From contig PTEU01000001.1 of the NCBI GenBank assembly GCA_004359425.1, positions 22,588 through 86,587 on the forward strand: 64,000 bases of DNA. The letters run 5' to 3'. Below are positions 62,535-64,000 of the stretch, one piece after another. The notes under the pieces were generated by a model, which was not told where the DNA came from, did not search any database, and saw only the letters and a program-made list of their open reading frames with translations. This DNA is from Ideonella sp. MAG2 (GTDB lineage Bacteria > Pseudomonadota > Gammaproteobacteria > Burkholderiales > Burkholderiaceae_C). Position numbers and translations under genes: made by a program. Numbering within the stretch: the stretch's first letter is position 1; every line of letters begins with the position of its first letter.

Positions 62535-62567
62535 AGAAAAAAGCCCCTGCAGTCACCCGCAGGGGCT
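62535..62567 (-). terminator. Intrinsic terminator after the M4 protease gene
   Basis: AGCCCCTGC (62542-62550) pairs with GCAGGGGCT (62559-62567) around an eight-base loop. On the minus strand it is followed by six T. It is a classical Rho-independent terminator for the protease gene and separates it from oxyR. Confidence 0.88.
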
Positions 62568-62590
62568 TGGCCGTGCAAGGCGGTTCAGCC

Positions 62591-64000
62591 TCAGTTGACG
62601 TTGACCGCGCTCCAGGCCGCCTTAACGGCTTGGGTCTGGGCAGAGCTGGCCCCAAACAGGTCGGTGGAGGCGTCCACCATGGCCACGCGCGCTTGGGCAA
62701 AGTTGGTGCTGCTGGTCATATAGACCGTCAGCGCGCGGTAGTAGATGGCTGTGGCATCGAGGTGGCCGATACCGGCCACGGTAGCGCTGCCGGTGGCGAC
62801 ACGGGTGTCGGTGGCTTGGCAGGTGGGCGAGGCCGGGCCACCAGCGGGGCGGCTGCCTTCTGCCAAGATGTAGAACATATGGTTCGCCACGCCCGAGGAG
62901 AGGTGGACATCCAGGCTGCCCACACCGCTGTAGTAGCAATCGGCAGATCGGCTATCGGTGCTGGGCTGCACCATGTTCCGGATATAGGAACCGGTGAGGG
63001 GGTTTTCGCCAATGAGGTAATCCGCCGGGTCATTGGCGTTGTTGGCAAAGCGCTCGACCATGGCCCCCATGATGTCGGAGGTCGCTTCGTTCAGCCCCCC
63101 TGACTCGTCCGAGTAGATCAGGCCGGCGGTGTTTTCAGTCACGCCATGGGTCATCTCATGGCCTGCGATGTCCAAGGAAACCAAGGCACCGTAGCCCGAG
63201 GGGTGGAGGTTGGTGTAGGTCATGCAGAAGCAGTCACCGTCCCACCAAGCGTTGTAGAAGAAACCGCGCAGATTGCTGGCGTGAACGCGAGACAGGCCGC
63301 CCCGGCCGTCATCGGCAATGCCGTTGCGGCCGAAGCGGGTTTTGTAGAAGTCCCAGGTGTTGGCAAAGCCATAGGCGGCATCAACACCATCGCTTTGCGA
63401 GGTGGTGCCCTGAACCCCATCGCCCCAGACGTTGTCGCTGTCCTTCATCACCTTGGACTTGGGGGTTTTGTCGATGGCATTCTTGCCCTTTAGATCATGG
63501 ACTTCGTGCCTGCCTCGGGTGGTGTCGCGCAGCGCAAAGCCGCCACTGGCCAGGCTCTCGGTGTTCAGGCTCACGCTGCCCGAATAGTGGCTTTGGCCCG
63601 TGCCCACGGCGGCGGCGGAATGCAGGTCGTCCCAGCGGTCCAGCAGGCGGCCAGTGTGCGCGTCGATGATGAGGTGGCTGCGGCTGGGGCCACCGTTGCT
63701 CAACACGCCAGAGATGGTCACGTCATAGGCCAAGCGAGGCTTGAGGCCACGGGCATAGACGGCCAATTGACTGCGGGCGCTGCCCTCAGGCTGGCCCTGA
63801 AAGGCCGCAGTGGCCAGGGCGATGGCACGGGCCTCACCCAGGCTGGCGGTGGTGCTGAGCGAGGGTGCAGCACGCAGTGTTTGCGAGAGCTGGCGCAGGG
63901 TACCGGCCGCACGGCTGTGGACCACCACATCGCCGCCGATCACGGGCAGGCCTTGGTAGCGGCGTGCAAAGCGCACATGCTCGCTGCCGTCAGGGTCGAG
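62591..64000 (-). CDS. M4-family (thermolysin-like) neutral metalloprotease, N-terminus outside window
   Basis: The visible 469 residues lack the signal peptide and part of the propeptide; the frame is open to the right edge. The propeptide region ends with a PepSY/FTP-like part (ARAIALATAAFQGQPEG), then the catalytic domain with zinc motif IAGHEMTHGVTE and the third ligand Glu in GGLNEATSD. The C-terminal helical lobe ends in KAAWSAVNVN, typical of secreted thermolysin-like proteases. Extra Cys pairs (GDCFCMTYT) are unusual. It is probably an extracellular protein-degrading enzyme that feeds the peptide importer (inference). Confidence 0.92.
   Translation of the reverse strand, partial: LDPDGSEHVRFARRYQGLPVIGGDVVVHSRAAGTLRQLSQTLRAAPSLSTTASLGEARAIALATAAFQGQPEGSARSQLAVYARGLKPRLAYDVTISGVLSNGGPSRSHLIIDAHTGRLLDRWDDLHSAAAVGTGQSHYSGSVSLNTESLASGGFALRDTTRGRHEVHDLKGKNAIDKTPKSKVMKDSDNVWGDGVQGTTSQSDGVDAAYGFANTWDFYKTRFGRNGIADDGRGGLSRVHASNLRGFFYNAWWDGDCFCMTYTNLHPSGYGALVSLDIAGHEMTHGVTENTAGLIYSDESGGLNEATSDIMGAMVERFANNANDPADYLIGENPLTGSYIRNMVQPSTDSRSADCYYSGVGSLDVHLSSGVANHMFYILAEGSRPAGGPASPTCQATDTRVATGSATVAGIGHLDATAIYYRALTVYMTSSTNFAQARVAMVDASTDLFGASSAQTQAVKAAWSAVNVN

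Overview
The window is about 64 kb of high-GC DNA (roughly 65 percent by eye) that reads like a Burkholderiales betaproteobacterium, perhaps the Comamonadaceae or the Rubrivivax/Leptothrix group. This rests on the style of OxyR, RF3, the Yej-type peptide importer, acyl-CoA enzymes and LuxR proteins; no rRNA or tRNA gene is present to confirm it.

The most notable system is a complete diversity-generating retroelement (DGR) at about 14.4-19.5 kb. A 1149-residue protein with a KAP-type P-loop NTPase and a C-terminal formylglycine-enzyme/C-type-lectin-like domain ends in a 123-bp variable repeat (VR, 17722-17844). It is followed by a hairpin, a DGR-type reverse transcriptase, a small four-helix Avd-like protein, and the template repeat (TR, 19343-19465). 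VR and TR differ at 11 positions, and every one is an adenine in TR. The cassette lies between two 98-residue MntA-type nucleotidyltransferase copies: one fused to the C-terminus of a BCCT transporter, the other paired with HepT.

Layout: 0-5.9 kb, partial gdhA, a broken proC, a GSCFA protein, a double-glycine-leader peptide, an SRPBCC-UbiA fusion and two LuxR regulators. 5.8-11.7 kb, a lower-GC minus-strand operon of nucleotide-cyclase-like proteins, a PAP2/haloperoxidase-like enzyme and a subtilase. 12-20.4 kb, the BCCT-MNT fusion, the DGR and MntA-HepT. 20.4-32.8 kb, RF3, an acyl-CoA ligase, a MITE-like element with gene remnants, an AraC regulator, a racemase-type CoA enzyme, an HNH protein, a ParE-type toxin-antitoxin pair, a DUF1615 lipoprotein and an SCP-x thiolase. 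32.8-35.8 kb, an AT-rich island with a putative PD-(D/E)XK nuclease. 36-40.3 kb, acyl-CoA dehydrogenase, PepSY protein, Dps, a methyltransferase and a truncated SulP transporter. 40.4-50 kb, a MalT-like regulator divergent from a TonB receptor and hydantoin-type genes, ending at a uracil permease. 50.3-51.9 kb, AbiE-type toxin-antitoxin. 52-61.5 kb, YejBEF-like importer genes divergent from three tandem substrate-binding proteins. 61.6-64 kb, OxyR and a partial M4 protease.

A second theme is the number of genes with pieces missing: proC, ubiA, a LuxR gene, a strictosidine-synthase-like gene, an alkylsulfatase and SulP. They suggest real deletional decay or a systematic assembly fault, and read mapping would tell them apart.
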